Shown: positions 1 through 9,530 of the stretch, in pieces
Layout: each line of letters opens with the position of its first letter
Position numbering within the stretch: position 1 is the first letter of the stretch
Source: Hypsibius dujardini
Lineage: Eukaryota; Tardigrada; Eutardigrada; Parachela; Hypsibiidae
Assembly (NCBI GenBank): GCA_001579985.1
Contig: LRSR01010251.1
Coordinates: 1-20,633, forward strand
Length of the DNA stretch: 20,633 nt
Reading direction: 5' to 3'
The notes under the pieces: generated by a model
Seen by the model: only the letters and a program-made list of their open reading frames with translations
Told to the model about the DNA's origin: nothing
The model's database searches: none
Made by a program: the position numbers and the translations under genes

Positions 1-95
1 AAACAATAGCAAACGGTGATGAACAGATAAGATCCGGGGTGGATCAAATTAACTGGTAGGGCAAAAAAGTGTCCCTTGAGATCGGGGGAATACGG
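1..95. mobile_element. MITE copy A, cut by the window edge
   Basis: This is the reverse complement of the first 95 bp of the element at 202-296, with only a few mismatches (around 38-54). Its inner end reads ...GAGATCGGGGGAATACGG and is followed by TA at 96-97. In intact paralogs the same place reads GCATTAACTGAC, so the insertion used a TA target inside the end of a last exon. The other end lies outside the window. The terminal repeat and TA target suggest a Tc1/mariner-type non-autonomous element, but no transposase is present to confirm the superfamily. Confidence 0.85.
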
Positions 96-201
96 TAACT
101 GACAATGCGTAAGAAGATTCCTTATCCGACAGAAATTCCTTCGCCAGGAAGAGCAATGACAAGGCCAGTGTGCAGGTTTACGAAACAAAATCTGTACGGT
201 A

Positions 202-493
202 CCGTATTCCCCCGATCTCAAGGGACACTTTTTTGCCCTACCAGTTAATTTGATCCACCCCGGGTTTTATCTCTTCATCACCGTTTGCTATTGTTTACCT
301 ACAATCAATCAATCAATCAATCAAGTGATTCAATGTGTCTGTCAAGAAATCCCGCTTAATCAATCAATCAATCAATCGCTGCGAAGTTGCGCTTAAATTT
401 CAACCAATCACGAAACAGTGAAACCGATTGAACAGTCAGCCGATGACTGGAGGGGGTGGGGCTTAAATGTCTCTTGAGATCGGGGGAATACGG
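202..493. mobile_element. MITE copy B, complete, 292 bp, TA target duplication
   Basis: The terminal inverted repeats are 26 bp with one mismatch; they start CCGTATTCCCCCGATCTCAA and end with the complement at 468-493. TA flanks both sides (200-201 and 494-495). Gene 2 preserves the empty site as GTACAGTAATTACATAAT in its last intron (about 3994-4011). The interior holds two (AATC)n runs (302-324 and 355-378) and no coding capacity. The copy sits in the last intron of the relic gene, opposite in orientation to copy A. Confidence 0.88.
302..378. repeat. AATC tetranucleotide runs inside MITE B
   Basis: Two blocks of tandem AATC (302-324 and 355-378) are separated by about 30 bp of unique sequence. 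They belong to the MITE and are a likely site of length change. Confidence 0.8.
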
Positions 494-698
494 TAATTAC
501 ATAAGTATCGTCCTCATCACTGCGTTCGCAACAGAGTACCACAAATTGTCACTCTTGACGAAGGTACGAGTGATCAGGCCTAATCCAGGCCACTCTAATT
601 TAGTCAGGGCAAGAAGTGGCGCGCCCATCGCGAAGGTTTCTAAAGTGCCATGGAGATAAGAAGATCGAATCTCGGATATCGCGTTTTTTTCCCAACTT

Positions 699-1017
699 GC
701 TGACGTGCCGTTCGCCAATCTCATCAAGGAAAAGAATTGACAGATGGCTTTGCGTGACCTTGAGTTTGTGTTACATTTACGTTTACAAGTAACTAACAAG
801 TTAACAAGTAACAAGTACAAGTAACAATGTAACTATCGGTACATTGTACAATGTGTACGCTAATAAAGTTTTCGACACATTATGTTATCGCTACATCAAC
901 AAAAGAAACGGATTATGAAGACAATTTCTTAGGCCTTATTATTAGAAACGGATTATGAAGCCTTCTTAGCAATTTCTTAGGCCTTCCTTTTCCATTTCCA
1001 TTAGGCTCCTTTGATGA
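699..1017. other. 3' flank of gene 1, shared among array copies
   Basis: This non-coding stretch aligns with the 3' flanks of gene 2 (about 3655-3876) and gene 3 (about 11425-11510 and 12220-12373). It carries a degenerate AAGTAAC-type repeat at about 784-835. A partial tandem duplication at about 905-985 repeats GAAACGGATTATGAAG and CAATTTCTTAGGCCTT. No canonical AATAAA was found downstream of the stop of gene 1 on the minus strand. Confidence 0.55.
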
Positions 1018-3247
1018 TCAGGCGCGCGTTGCATTAACTGACAATGCGTTAGAAGATTCCTTATCCGACAGGAATTCCTTCGCCAGGAAGAGCAATGACA
1101 AGGCCAGTGTGCAGGACTGCGAAACAAAATCTGTACGGTAATTACATAATTATCGTCCGCCAAACCGGCTTATTACTGCGTTCACATCAGAGTACTAAAA
1201 ATCAGTGGTCGTCACTCGTAATAGTGAAATCCAAATAGTGAATTACATAATCCACTTGAAAAGTGGCCAGGATTAAGCCTGACTTCTCGTAGTGTGGGTG
1301 ATCGGTTGGAGCCTCACTTACGCCAGTTAGGAAAGCCCGAGTGAAGTACATGAGCCCGGCGCTTTGAAATAGGCATGGAAAAGTTCGGCTGCTGTGCTCG
1401 AGGCTCGTCAGTCTGTCGAACAGTTTCTTCCCCTAATGAAAAAAAAAACAAGAATTTGTTATTTCAAAAACCGCGCCTCGTCTTTTCGATCTGAATGGAA
1501 TACCTCTTGATCTCCGTCGGTTAGACTGAAACAGATCCGATCGATGAGGTCCTGAAGGTTTTCACTGACGCAAGTACTCTAACAAAAAAAACAAGTCAAT
1601 CACCAACGGAAAGAAAGGAGAACAAACTAAAAAAGAAAAAAAGAAAAATAGTTTACTTATTTATTCAACAAACTGACCTCTTCGTAAGCCAAGGGAAGCG
1701 GAATAAGGAACACGGTCATGAATGCCAGCATCATCAATATAGCGTACACATATATAGCGAAAATGTCAAACCCAATGAACGGCATAAAAATCATGATCGT
1801 CCCGAATCCCACGAGTGCCAGGAAGTCCACGCCGTAAACCCCGAATAGAATCGTCCCAAAAAAGTCGTTAAGCTCTTTACAAAACGCCCTTGAGTTCCCG
1901 ACCAGCCTGGTCCAAAGCATGACCCGGCTATCCAGATCCAGCGCCCGTTTCGCATCTTGACAAGACCCGAAACTCTCGATTTGCTCACGAATATCCCGAT
2001 TCAAGTCGCGTAAACCTTCTTTCAAGAAATCCGCGTTGAGAACGAAGATCCCAATCACCTGCTGCGATAAAATGAGAGGAAAGATTGAACACAAACTCCA
2101 GAGGATGATGTATTGCCAGGCGGGAAGAAAGGGCGGAAGTGGTTCCAGTTGATTTGCCATCCAAAAAGTATCGGTGGCATCGTTGCCGCGGTGTTTGAGG
2201 TGTCGCTTCTGCCACCTCATGTACATTACCAACTCAAAATACCCGTACGACAGCACAAGTATAGTGCCGCTGAGCAGAAACCACAATCTCGATTTCGTCC
2301 GACATTTCCGTTTCCAAAAGCCGGCCGGGGAATGAGGCGTCCCGAGATAAACCAATTCCGTAACGAAATTATTGGCAGCTGTTCAACAGGCACGTGGTAA
2401 AAATCAAAACAGGATGCGGGAAACACGACAATTACGGCTGAACTGTGGATTGTTATTAAAAAATTTTGATGGCGTGACTGGGAGAAGTTTTTTTAAAGTT
2501 CCGGAAACAGTTAATCGTTCATTATGTTACATGACCCACCCATGACCCACCCATGACCCGAACTGAACATTCAATATTTACCTGAATAACTGTCTACACT
2601 CCGAGCAGATCGTCTACGGGTGAGGGCTGGCCGTCTATCTTCTGAACTAACCGTCCACCTTACGGTTCAGACTGACCTTTCACTCTTCAGATTGACCGAC
2701 CACCCTCCGGACTGACCGTTCAATTCTAGGGCTGACCGTCCGTCCACCGGAGGGACCGGTCACTCCGCAGTTCAGGCTTACCATCCGCCCCTCCGGAGTG
2801 ACTGACCACCAACCGAAATACCCTTCACAATATAACTAACCCTACATCAGCCCCTTTTATTGAGTCACATGCCCCAGAGTCCAGCCCGTCCACGAGTCCT
2901 GTTCTGTTTAGATCGCACGTGCCTGTTGTGAGCTTCTCAAATTGTCGACAGTTGTAGAGGAGCATGGCCAAGACATAAACAGGTCGGAGGTCCAACAGAC
3001 AAAACGGGGAGTGCAGGAAGACCGTCACGAGAAAGGGGTGCTTGGTGTCTTCGATTATCGATTTGACGGCCTTGGCGGAATCAATACCGAGGCAGACTAT
3101 GCTGCCGACGACAATGGCCACCGCGACGGTTGTCCGAATCCACGCCCTGCATGATTCGGCGAGGGTGGAGAGAGGTCGCCGGCGTTTTTGCAGAAAACCG
3201 AGGAGAGTTAACGTGCCGGTTTGCAGGACCGCCACCTGGTCCGCCAT
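1018..3247 (-). CDS. gene 1: gustatory-receptor-like 7-transmembrane protein, 436 aa, five exons
   Basis: Exons on the minus strand: 3247-2923, 2378-1678, 1578-1504, 1432-1322, 1116-1018 (TGA). Intron 1 is modelled as GC-AG. Introns 2-4 are GT-AG and phase 0. The product has seven predicted membrane spans: two in exon 1 (IRTTVAVAIVVGSIVCLGI and a span ending VYVLAMLLY), four in exon 2, and the last across the exon 4-5 join. The long loop after span 4 (DFLKEGLRDLNRDIREQIES) and the three C-terminal phase-0 introns resemble insect-type Gr genes. The usual Gr TYhhhhhQF motif near the C-terminus is absent; exon 5 reads SCTLALSLLFLAKEF. The start MADQV is chosen because all four copies share MAD there, although an in-frame open stretch extends upstream. 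Family assignment is inference from topology and gene structure. With the alternative GT donor the gene would be frameshifted. Confidence 0.72.
2386..2926. repeat. inverted repeat bounding intron 1 of gene 1
   Basis: The arms are 2386-2414 and 2897-2926. Both contain ACAGGCACGTG (one as its complement) and an AACAGGA box about 10-12 bases further in. The 5' arm overlaps the splice donor, and the other arm lies just upstream of the acceptor AACAG|. The arms would pair in the pre-mRNA and loop out the intron. Confidence 0.7.
2625..2815. repeat. degenerate 20-bp minisatellite in intron 1 of gene 1
   Basis: Diverged copies of the unit CTGACCGTCCACCCTCCGGA are spaced about 20 bp apart. The same unit occupies intron 1 of the other three genes. 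Here the units are more decayed than in genes 2 and 4. Confidence 0.75.
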
Positions 3248-3654
3248 TATCAGAGGCGAAGTCTTGTTATGAGACACGAAAAATCGTACTGCAGAACGAG
3301 TATTGAGTCTGTACGAAAATAACTTGACTTGTGAGTAAAGGCAATGAAATCTACCGACAAGACGTCGACGAACGCATACAAATGCGTAAGTGATTCGGAG
3401 CACGAGATTAGACAAGGTGCAGAGGGATGCTCTATCCGACCCTCAGGAGCACGTCAGCGCATTGCAGATTCTGCACCCACGAGGATTGCCTCGGCTCTGT
3501 TTGTATTTACGTCGCTTATACCCGGTTACTCGGTTACTTACTACTTACTATATACTCGGTTACCTCAGTGGGACCTCGGTTATATGAAACAGATTGTTGC
3601 GAAGGCTAAATACAGAATTTCCACTGGCACTGCCACCATTAGGAAATTTGTCCC
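3248..3654. other. 5' flank of gene 1, truncated relative to paralogs
   Basis: From 3248 to about 3509 this matches the 5' flanks of genes 2-4 (GATTCGGAGCACG, CATTGCAGATTCTGCAC, GAGGATTGCC). It then stops matching just before the conserved near-palindrome block seen upstream of the other genes. From about 3510 to 3654 the sequence is unrelated and includes a local CTCGGTTAC repeat. After that the 3' flank of gene 2 begins. Confidence 0.5.
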
Positions 3655-3876
3655 ATCATTTTCATCAAAGTAATGGAGTTGACAGTTGGTGACCTGGGCT
3701 CTGCGTGACTTTCAGTTTGTATTACATCGACATGTAATTATCTGTAAATTGTACAATGTGTACGCTAAAAAAGTTTTCTACGCAAAATGGACCATTATTT
3801 CTCGTGTCCATGTCGAGACGAATTATGAAAACAATTTTGGAGCCTTTCTTTTCCATTTCTTAGGCCCCTTTGATGA

Positions 3877-6800
3877 TCAGGCGCACGTTGCATTAACTGA
3901 CAATGCGTAAGAAGATTCCTTATCCGACAGAAATTCCTTCGCCAGGAAGAGCAATGACAAGGCCAGTGTGCAGGACTGCGAAACAAAATCTGTACAGTAA
4001 TTACATAATTATCGTCCTCATTACTGCGTTCGCAACAGAGTACTACAAATTAATGCTCGTCACTGCTGACGAAGGTACGAGTGATCAGGCCTAATCCAGG
4101 CCACTCTAATTTAGTCAAGGCAAGAAGTAGCGCCCCCATCGCCAAGGTTTCTAAAGTGCCATGGAAATTACAGTGCGCCCCATTTACATTGTCCCAACTT
4201 TCAAAAATTAATTTCACCCAGAAGGAACGACATTCTTACTGAAGAAGTATTTTCTGTTTGATAGCCAGACATCTCAATCATTCTTTTCACTCGTTTTGGT
4301 TAAGCTTTAAGAATGTTTCGACAGTGTTCTAGACCAAACTTCTTCCACTTCCGTTTTGTAATCGCTACCAGTTCGGCCATATTCTTCGCCTTGTGCCTAT
4401 TGCATCGCCTCTTAAAAATCAAATTTACACCGTAATCCATCGGGGACAAATCGTGCGAGTTTGCCATCCATTCCTTCTTCGTAATAAATTTTATTTTCCG
4501 ATCTTGGAGCCACTTGACGACCGTATCCTTGACGTGAGCTGTGGCGCTGTCCATGTGGAGGATGATTTTCTTTTCCTCCCCCGGATAAAGCCGCGGAACG
4601 TCCTTTTTGAACACGGGTTCAAGAATTAAATCGATGAACATCTGGCTATTAATTTTGGCCTTCGGAGGGACAAAACAGGGACGTCGGGCCATTCCAGGAG
4701 ATTCCCATACAGACCATCACTTTTCCAGGCCATTCTGAACGAGGCTTTTTCATCCATTTTTCGGGGGCTGGTTTATCCAGTGATTGGTAACATCCATCCC
4801 GCTCCCCAGTAAATTCATTCAAATCCAGGTACGTCTCATCAATACTAACAATCCGGGAAAGTTTTTGACGGCTGAGATAGCGAAGAAAGTGAGACCCGCG
4901 ATCGAGACGCTGCTGAGCTTGCTTCGGAGTGAGGACGTGCGTCGTTGCCTTCTTATGGTATGTCTGGCCAAGATCGGGATTGGGACTATCGACAGATTTG
5001 GCGATTTTTTTATGAGGTTGTCGGAGCGGATAAGAGGTAGTCCCCGTTTGTTGATGTTTTTCACCTTTTCCTTCGACGGGATGTTTTCATCCTACTCGGA
5101 TTTGATGACTCGAAGGATGGTCCTGTACGAAACACTATACCCCTTTTCTTCCCGAATTTTCTGGATTTTTTTGGGAAGACGGCAAAAAGTTGTATAACTC
5201 TGAAATGCGTCCCCAAATTTCAGAACTAATTTCGCGCATTATTTTGAATTCAAAAAACGCCAACTGAAAAAATGTGTATTGCCTACAAGACTACTACAAT
5301 AAGTTTCGTGTGGGATGGATTGTGGATCAGCTGATCTGGCTGGTAGAATTTTGGCGGCAAGTTGGGACAATGTAAATAGGGCACGCTGTAGAAGATTGAT
5401 CTCTGATATCACGTATTTTTTCGAAGTATCTTCGTTTCTAGTAAGGATTGCGAACGTAATTCTGAATTTGCGGGGTAAATCAACAAACGTCAAATCAGCG
5501 TTGATGATCTCATTGAAATACAATACTTGCAAAGTGGCCGGGATTAGGCCTGGCTTCTCGTACTGTGGATGATCGATTGGAAATTCACTTACGCCAACCA
5601 GGAAAGCCCGGGTGAAAAACATGAGCCTGGCGCTTTGAAACAGGCATGGATAAGTTCGGCTGCTGTGCTCGAGGCTCGTCAGTCTGTCCAAAAGTTTCTT
5701 CCCCTAAAAAATGACAACTATTTCAAAAACAGCTCCCCGTCTCTTCGATCTGAATATAATACCTCTTGACCTTCTTCGGTTAGACTGCAACCGATCCGAT
5801 CGATGAGGTCTTGCACGTTCGAACTGACGCAAGAACTCTGTCAAAAATACAAAATAAACAGGTCGAAGGAAAAAAAGGATGACTGAATTAAAACTAAATA
5901 AAACAAACTGACCTCTTCGTAAACCAAAGGAAGTGGAATAAGGAACAAGGTCATGAATGTCACGATCATCAGAATATCATACACAAGAAGAGCAAGAGTT
6001 TCAAATCCCGTGAAGGGCATAAAAATCATGATCGTCCCCAATCCCACGAGTGCCAGGAAGTCCACGCCGTAAACTCCAAAAACAATCGTCCCAAAAAAGC
6101 CGTTTAGCTCTTCGCAAAACGCTCTTGAGCTTCTGACCAGCCTGATCCAAAGCATGATCCGGCTTCCCAGATTCAGCGCCCGTTTCGCATCCTGACAAGA
6201 ACCGAAACTCTCGCTCTGCTCACGAATATCCCGATTCAAATCGCGTAAACCCATTTTCAAGAAATCCGCGTTAAGAACGAAGATCCCAATCACCTGCTGC
6301 GATAAAATGAGAGGAAAGATTGAAAACAAACTCCAGAGGATGATGTTTTGCCAGGCGGGAAGAAAGGGCGGAAGTGGTTCCAGTAGATTCGTCATCCAAA
6401 AAGTATCGGTGGTATCGTCGCCGCGGTGGCGCCCTAACCACCTCGAGTACTTCATCCACTGAAAAAACCCGTACGACAGCAGAATCATAGTGCCGCTGAG
6501 CAGAAACCACAATTTCGATTTCATCCGTAATGTCATCCGAAATGTCCAAGAGCTGGCCTGGGAATGAGGCGCCGAGAGAAAAACCGAATCCGCAATAAAC
6601 TCGTTGGCAGCTGTTGACAGGCACGTGATAAAATCAAAAACAGAATTTGAGGGACACGACAATTAGGGCGGAACTGTGGATTGTTATTAAAAAGAAGTTT
6701 TGGTGACTTAAAATAGAAGAAGAGAGAAGTTGTGCCATGAACGGACCATCGTGTGTACCATTACTCAAAAGACATGCCTTGTTTAAGGGTGTCCCTAAAA

Positions 6801-7713
6801 GGCCCGACAATTTTATAAACATCCCTTAACCCGTCAAGGCCCCTAAAATCTAGACCGCCACAACCAGAAAGGAACATTCATTATTTATTCCAATTAACTG
6901 TCTCCACTCCGAGCAGATCGTCTACGATGAGAATTGCCGGTACATTCTCCGAACAAACGGCCCATCTTACCGTTCAGAATGACCCTTCACCCTCCGGACT
7001 GACTCTTCACCCTCCGGACTGACCGTCCACCCTCAGGACTGACCGTCCACCCTCAGGACTGACCGTCCACTTCTAGGGCTGACCGTCCACCCTCCGGACT
7101 GACCGTCCACCCTCCGGACTGACCGTCCGCCCTCCGGACTGACCGTCTACCCTCCGGACTGACCGTCCACCCTCAGGACTGACCGTCCACTTCTAGGGCT
7201 GACCGTCCGCCCTCCGGAGTGACCGGTCACTCCGCAGTTCAGGCTTACCATCCGTCCCTCCGGACTGACCGACCACCACCCGAAATACCCTTTACAATAT
7301 AATTAGCCCTACATCAGTCCATTTATTGAGACACATGCCCCAGAGTCTAGCTCGTTCACGCGTCCTGTCCTGATAAGATCGCACGTGCCTGTTGTCAGCT
7401 TTTCAAAATTTTGACGGTTGTAGAGGAGCATGGCCAGGACATAAACAGGTCGGAGGTCCAGCAGACAAAACGGGGAGTACAAGAAGGCCGTCACGAGGAA
7501 GGGATGCATGGTGTCATCGATCATCGATTTGACGGCCTTTGCGGAATCGATACCGAAGCAGATCATGCTGCCGACGACAATGGCCGCCGCGACAGTTGTC
7601 CGAATCCACGCCCCGCATGCTTTGGCGAGGGTGGAGAGAGGTCGCTGGCGTTTTTGCAGAAAACCGAGGAAGGCTAACGTGCCAGTTTGCAGGACTGCCA
7701 CATGGTCCGCCAT
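3877..7713 (-). CDS. gene 2: gustatory-receptor-like 7-transmembrane protein, 435 aa, five exons, maT in last intron
   Basis: Exons on the minus strand: 7713-7389, 6610-5913, 5837-5763, 5703-5593, 3975-3877 (TGA). The product is colinear with gene 1, with seven predicted spans, start MADHV, and loop DFLKMGLRDLNRDIREQSES after span 4. The loop between spans 3 and 4 is shortened (SRWLGRHRGDD), missing several residues found in the other copies. The last exon is the 33-codon form and ends in an NAT sequon, which would be extracellular under the inverted Gr topology. Intron 4 is 1617 bp, against 205-622 bp in the paralogs, because a 1218-bp maT transposon sits in it. Splice donor and acceptor are intact, so the gene may still be spliced. 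The frame stays open only if intron 1 uses the GC donor; otherwise one extra T in a T-run would shift it. Confidence 0.72.
4171..5388 (-). mobile_element. maT-type (DD37D) Tc1/mariner transposon, 1218 bp, defective
   Basis: The termini are inverted repeats of about 30 bp with three mismatches. The left end starts CAGTGCGCCCCATTTACATT and the right end complements as CAGCGTGCCCTATTTACATT. TA duplications lie at 4169-4170 and 5389-5390. The flanking host sequence (ATGGAAAT and GAAGATTGATCTC) joins into the uninterrupted site seen in genes 3 and 4 (GGAGATTAGGAGATCGAATC). The element lies in intron 4 of gene 2, in the same direction as the gene. Size, ends and catalytic spacing fit the maT clade of Tc1/mariner. 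Confidence 0.92.
4300..5239 (-). pseudogene. maT/mariner transposase pseudogene
   Basis: Reading runs from an ATG at 5239 (MREISSEIWGRISEL) to a stop at about 4300. The first catalytic Asp is in VSIDETYLDL (about 4840). The second is in HMDSATAHVKD, and the third is in DLSPMDYGVN. Exactly 37 residues separate the last two, which is the DD37D signature. The reading frame is broken: it shifts within the N-terminal helix-turn-helix region, has an in-frame TAG (near 5090), and shifts again near 4690 between WNGPTS and RRPCFVPPKAK. The copy therefore cannot make active transposase. At about 310 residues of coding length it would be slightly short of typical mariner size. Confidence 0.9.
6617..7392. 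repeat. inverted repeat bounding intron 1 of gene 2
   Basis: The arms are 6617-6645 and 7363-7392. They share ACAGGCACGTG and its complement without mismatch, and a weaker second ACAG box follows in each arm. The position relative to the donor and acceptor is the same as in genes 1 and 4. Confidence 0.65.
6965..7275. repeat. 20-bp minisatellite in intron 1 of gene 2
   Basis: About fifteen units of CTGACCGTCCACCCTCCGGA and variants (CCTCAGGA, TTCTAGGG) lie in tandem. A longer block of several units is itself repeated (around 7040-7085 and 7160-7205), which indicates local duplication of the array. Confidence 0.9.
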
Positions 7714-8264
7714 TATCAGAGGCGAACTCTCGTTATGAGAGACAAACAAAATGGCACTGCACAACGAGTAATCAGTTCGTACGAGAATGAAATTCGTCGA
7801 TAAACGGATGCAATTGCTTGAGTCGTTGGGAGCAAGGGATTAGACAAGATGTATAGAGATTCTTGATCCGATCGTCAGGAGAGCAGGTAAAAGCAGATTC
7901 TGCACTCATGAGGATGGCCTCGGCTCTGTTTTGATTTACTTTGTAATTTAAACTGAAATATTCAACAGAGCAAATTTTTGCTGATGTAGCAAGAAATGGC
8001 TTTCACTTCGGCGAGTGCTCCTTCGCTTTCAACAACACTTAAACGGTCAAATGCGAATGAGTGTTGCTTAGACTTTTATAAAACTAGCAATCGATGTTAC
8101 CTAGATTGTTACCTAAGTTGAGATATTTCTTACCACTACCGAAAAAGAACAGATTTTATCGTTTATCGAGAGCTAGTTCCTAAAGCATTCAGACATTCAT
8201 CTTCAGCAACTCTCGAGCTTGATATACACTGCAGTCCAAAGAGTAGGAGCCCTAGACTACATTG
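7714..8264. promoter_or_regulatory. 5' flank of gene 2 with block conserved upstream of genes 2, 3 and 4
   Basis: From 7890 to 8040 the sequence matches 15560-15715 (gene 3) and 19735-19885 (gene 4), although the flanks differ by insertions. At its centre (7969-7982) is the near-palindrome AGCAAATTTTTGCT, followed by GATGTAGCAAGAAATGG. It lies 256 bp upstream of the start codon. No TATA box or initiator can be assigned with confidence, so a regulatory role is inference from conservation. From 8041 to 8264 nothing recognisable is seen. Confidence 0.4.
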
Positions 8265-8531
8265 GCCATCCATCACCCATCAAAACCCATCAAAACTCAT
8301 CAAAACCTCTTAAAACCCTTCAGAACCCACCAAAACCTCTCAAACCTATCAAACCCATCAGAACCCATCAAAACCCATCAAAACCTTTCAAAACCCATCA
8401 AACCCAATCAAAACCCATCAAAACCCATCAAAACCCATCAAAACCCATCAAAACCCATCAAAACCTTTCAAAACCCATCAAACCCAATCAAAACACATCA
8501 AAACACATCAAAACCTATCAAAACTCATCAC
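8265..8531. repeat. decamer satellite, (CCCATCAAAA)n
   Basis: About 26 units of a 10-bp repeat lie in tandem, with occasional 9- or 10-bp variants (CCTTTCAAAA, CCCAATCAAAA). A block containing both variants occurs twice (8380-8410 and 8460-8490). Open frames across it encode only KPIKTHQN-type low complexity. Confidence 0.95.
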
Positions 8532-9011
8532 TAAACTGACTAGCCCTGTCTGTACGCGAAAAGTGGGAAAAATAAGCGATCGTCCGATTGGTCAACAATT
8601 GTTCCGGTGATTTCATCCAGATCACACAGTAATTAATAGGACGGCATCGAGACTCCAGCTGCGCACGTGGCGAAAAAATCTCAAGCCGACTGAATTAAAG
8701 CCAACTTTTTAGCGGTCAGGCTTCAGGAACTACGGGCAGAGGCGCGGCCTAAAGATTGGGGGAGACGGGGCGTACCGTTATCCTGAGACGGAGTTTGAAG
8801 GTACTAGTAGTGGGCATTAACCTTTAGAGTGTTAAGGTGAAGAGCTATGGCTCATGAGATTTACGGCAACCATGAGCGCGATGACCAAACGGATCAATAA
8901 GCGATATGTCGTTTCGAAGAGGCGGAGCTAAAATGGCAACCGATTTCTGTCAGCAAAGCGCCCCCGAGAGGCGCTCTTTACACATCCACATCGTACTGTA
9001 CGGTCCCTGAC
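8532..9011. other. intergenic, no gene seen
   Basis: No open frame, splice-site series or RNA gene is recognisable. One short hairpin (AGCGCC / GGCGCT, 8957-8975) and a few GGCG-rich stretches occur. Nothing here matches the flanks of the array genes. Confidence 0.5.
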
Positions 9012-9530
9012 CTCAGTGCCGGATTGAGGTCGGCTTGGAAGGATACCAAGCCTGTTGCGGGTCCGGAATTCGACCATCTCTCAACCCGCCGATGGCGCAC
9101 TAAAGTTCTCCCCCCCCCTACCCGAGGCCTGCCCCATTGGGCATTCGTCACGGAGGGGGGGGGGAGTGGGGGGCCGACGCTAGATGAAAACTAGTTATTG
9201 TGTGGGAAATCGCCCCTGGCCGGTCCTTGCATGTTATACCGTCGTTTATCTCAGTGGCGGTTAAGGTCAGCCTGGGGGGATGCCAAGCCGATTGGTGGTG
9301 GGGGGGGGGCACAAATTTCGAACATCTCTCGACCCCTCGATAGGACACTACAAAAATCCTGATTCCCTATAACCCGGAGGGGAGGGAGCATTAGTGTGAC
9401 TTTCTGTTTCGGCAAATCGCGTCTGAGGCAGTCCTTGCACCTTCTACCGTCGTGAAGCTCAGTGGCGGTCAAGGCCAGCTTGGAAGAAAGCCAAGCCTGC
9501 TGGTAGTTGGGGGGGGGGGCGTTGCCCACT
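9012..9530. repeat. tandem unit of about 208-238 bp with G-runs, about 2.5 copies
   Basis: Units start at 9012, 9250 and 9458, each with CTCAGTG(C/G)CGG, then GGTC(A/G)GC(C/T)TGG, a CCAAGCC box and a G-run of up to 11. The sequence before each later unit (GTCCTTGCA, TACCGTCGT) also repeats. The period is 238 then 208 bp, with clear divergence. A tRNA-derived or satellite origin cannot be decided. Confidence 0.75.

Larger units (their letters stand above)
96..688 (-). pseudogene. relic 3' end of a fifth receptor-like gene (last exon plus last intron)
   Basis: Positions 96-177 match the last exon of gene 2 (3877-3975) and still read CTLALSLLFLAKEFLSDKES. Its 3' end, with the stop codon, is cut off by MITE A. 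The splice acceptor is destroyed: the AG seen in all four intact genes is replaced (TTTCGTAA instead of TTTCGCAG). The last intron continues at 178-201 and, after the nested MITE B, at 494 to about 688, where it is nearly identical to the last intron of gene 2. Beyond about 690 the sequence switches to the 3' flank of gene 1, and no exons 1-4 exist for this copy. The arrangement looks like a remnant left by unequal exchange or deletion in the array. Confidence 0.8.

Noticed and set aside
497-820. 107-codon open frame on the minus strand
   Set aside because: It crosses the relic intron and the junction into the gene 1 flank. It has no domain and no counterpart in the other copies.
2919-3247. 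Exon 1 ending at a GT donor (GGCAC|GTGCG, or GTAAGA in gene 3) joined to a CCACAG acceptor
   Set aside because: It works in frame for genes 3 and 4 but leaves genes 1 and 2 frameshifted by small indels confined to the first 65 nt after that acceptor. The GC-AG model keeps all four open and explains the indels.
3248-3415. Upstream in-frame extension of gene 1 (and of gene 4 to 19193)
   Set aside because: The extensions are not similar to each other in protein sequence, and gene 3 has a stop 21 nt before the shared MAD start.
6965-7275. CRISPR-like regular repeats
   Set aside because: The 20-bp units are directly adjacent with no unique spacers, in a eukaryotic intron. This is a minisatellite.
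8219-8539. Open frames encoding KPIKTHQN repeats
   Set aside because: They are produced only by the decamer satellite. No start context or flanking exons are seen.
9012-9110. tRNA or tRNA-derived SINE in the 208-bp unit
   Set aside because: GGAATTCGACC only loosely resembles a B box, and no cloverleaf can be drawn.
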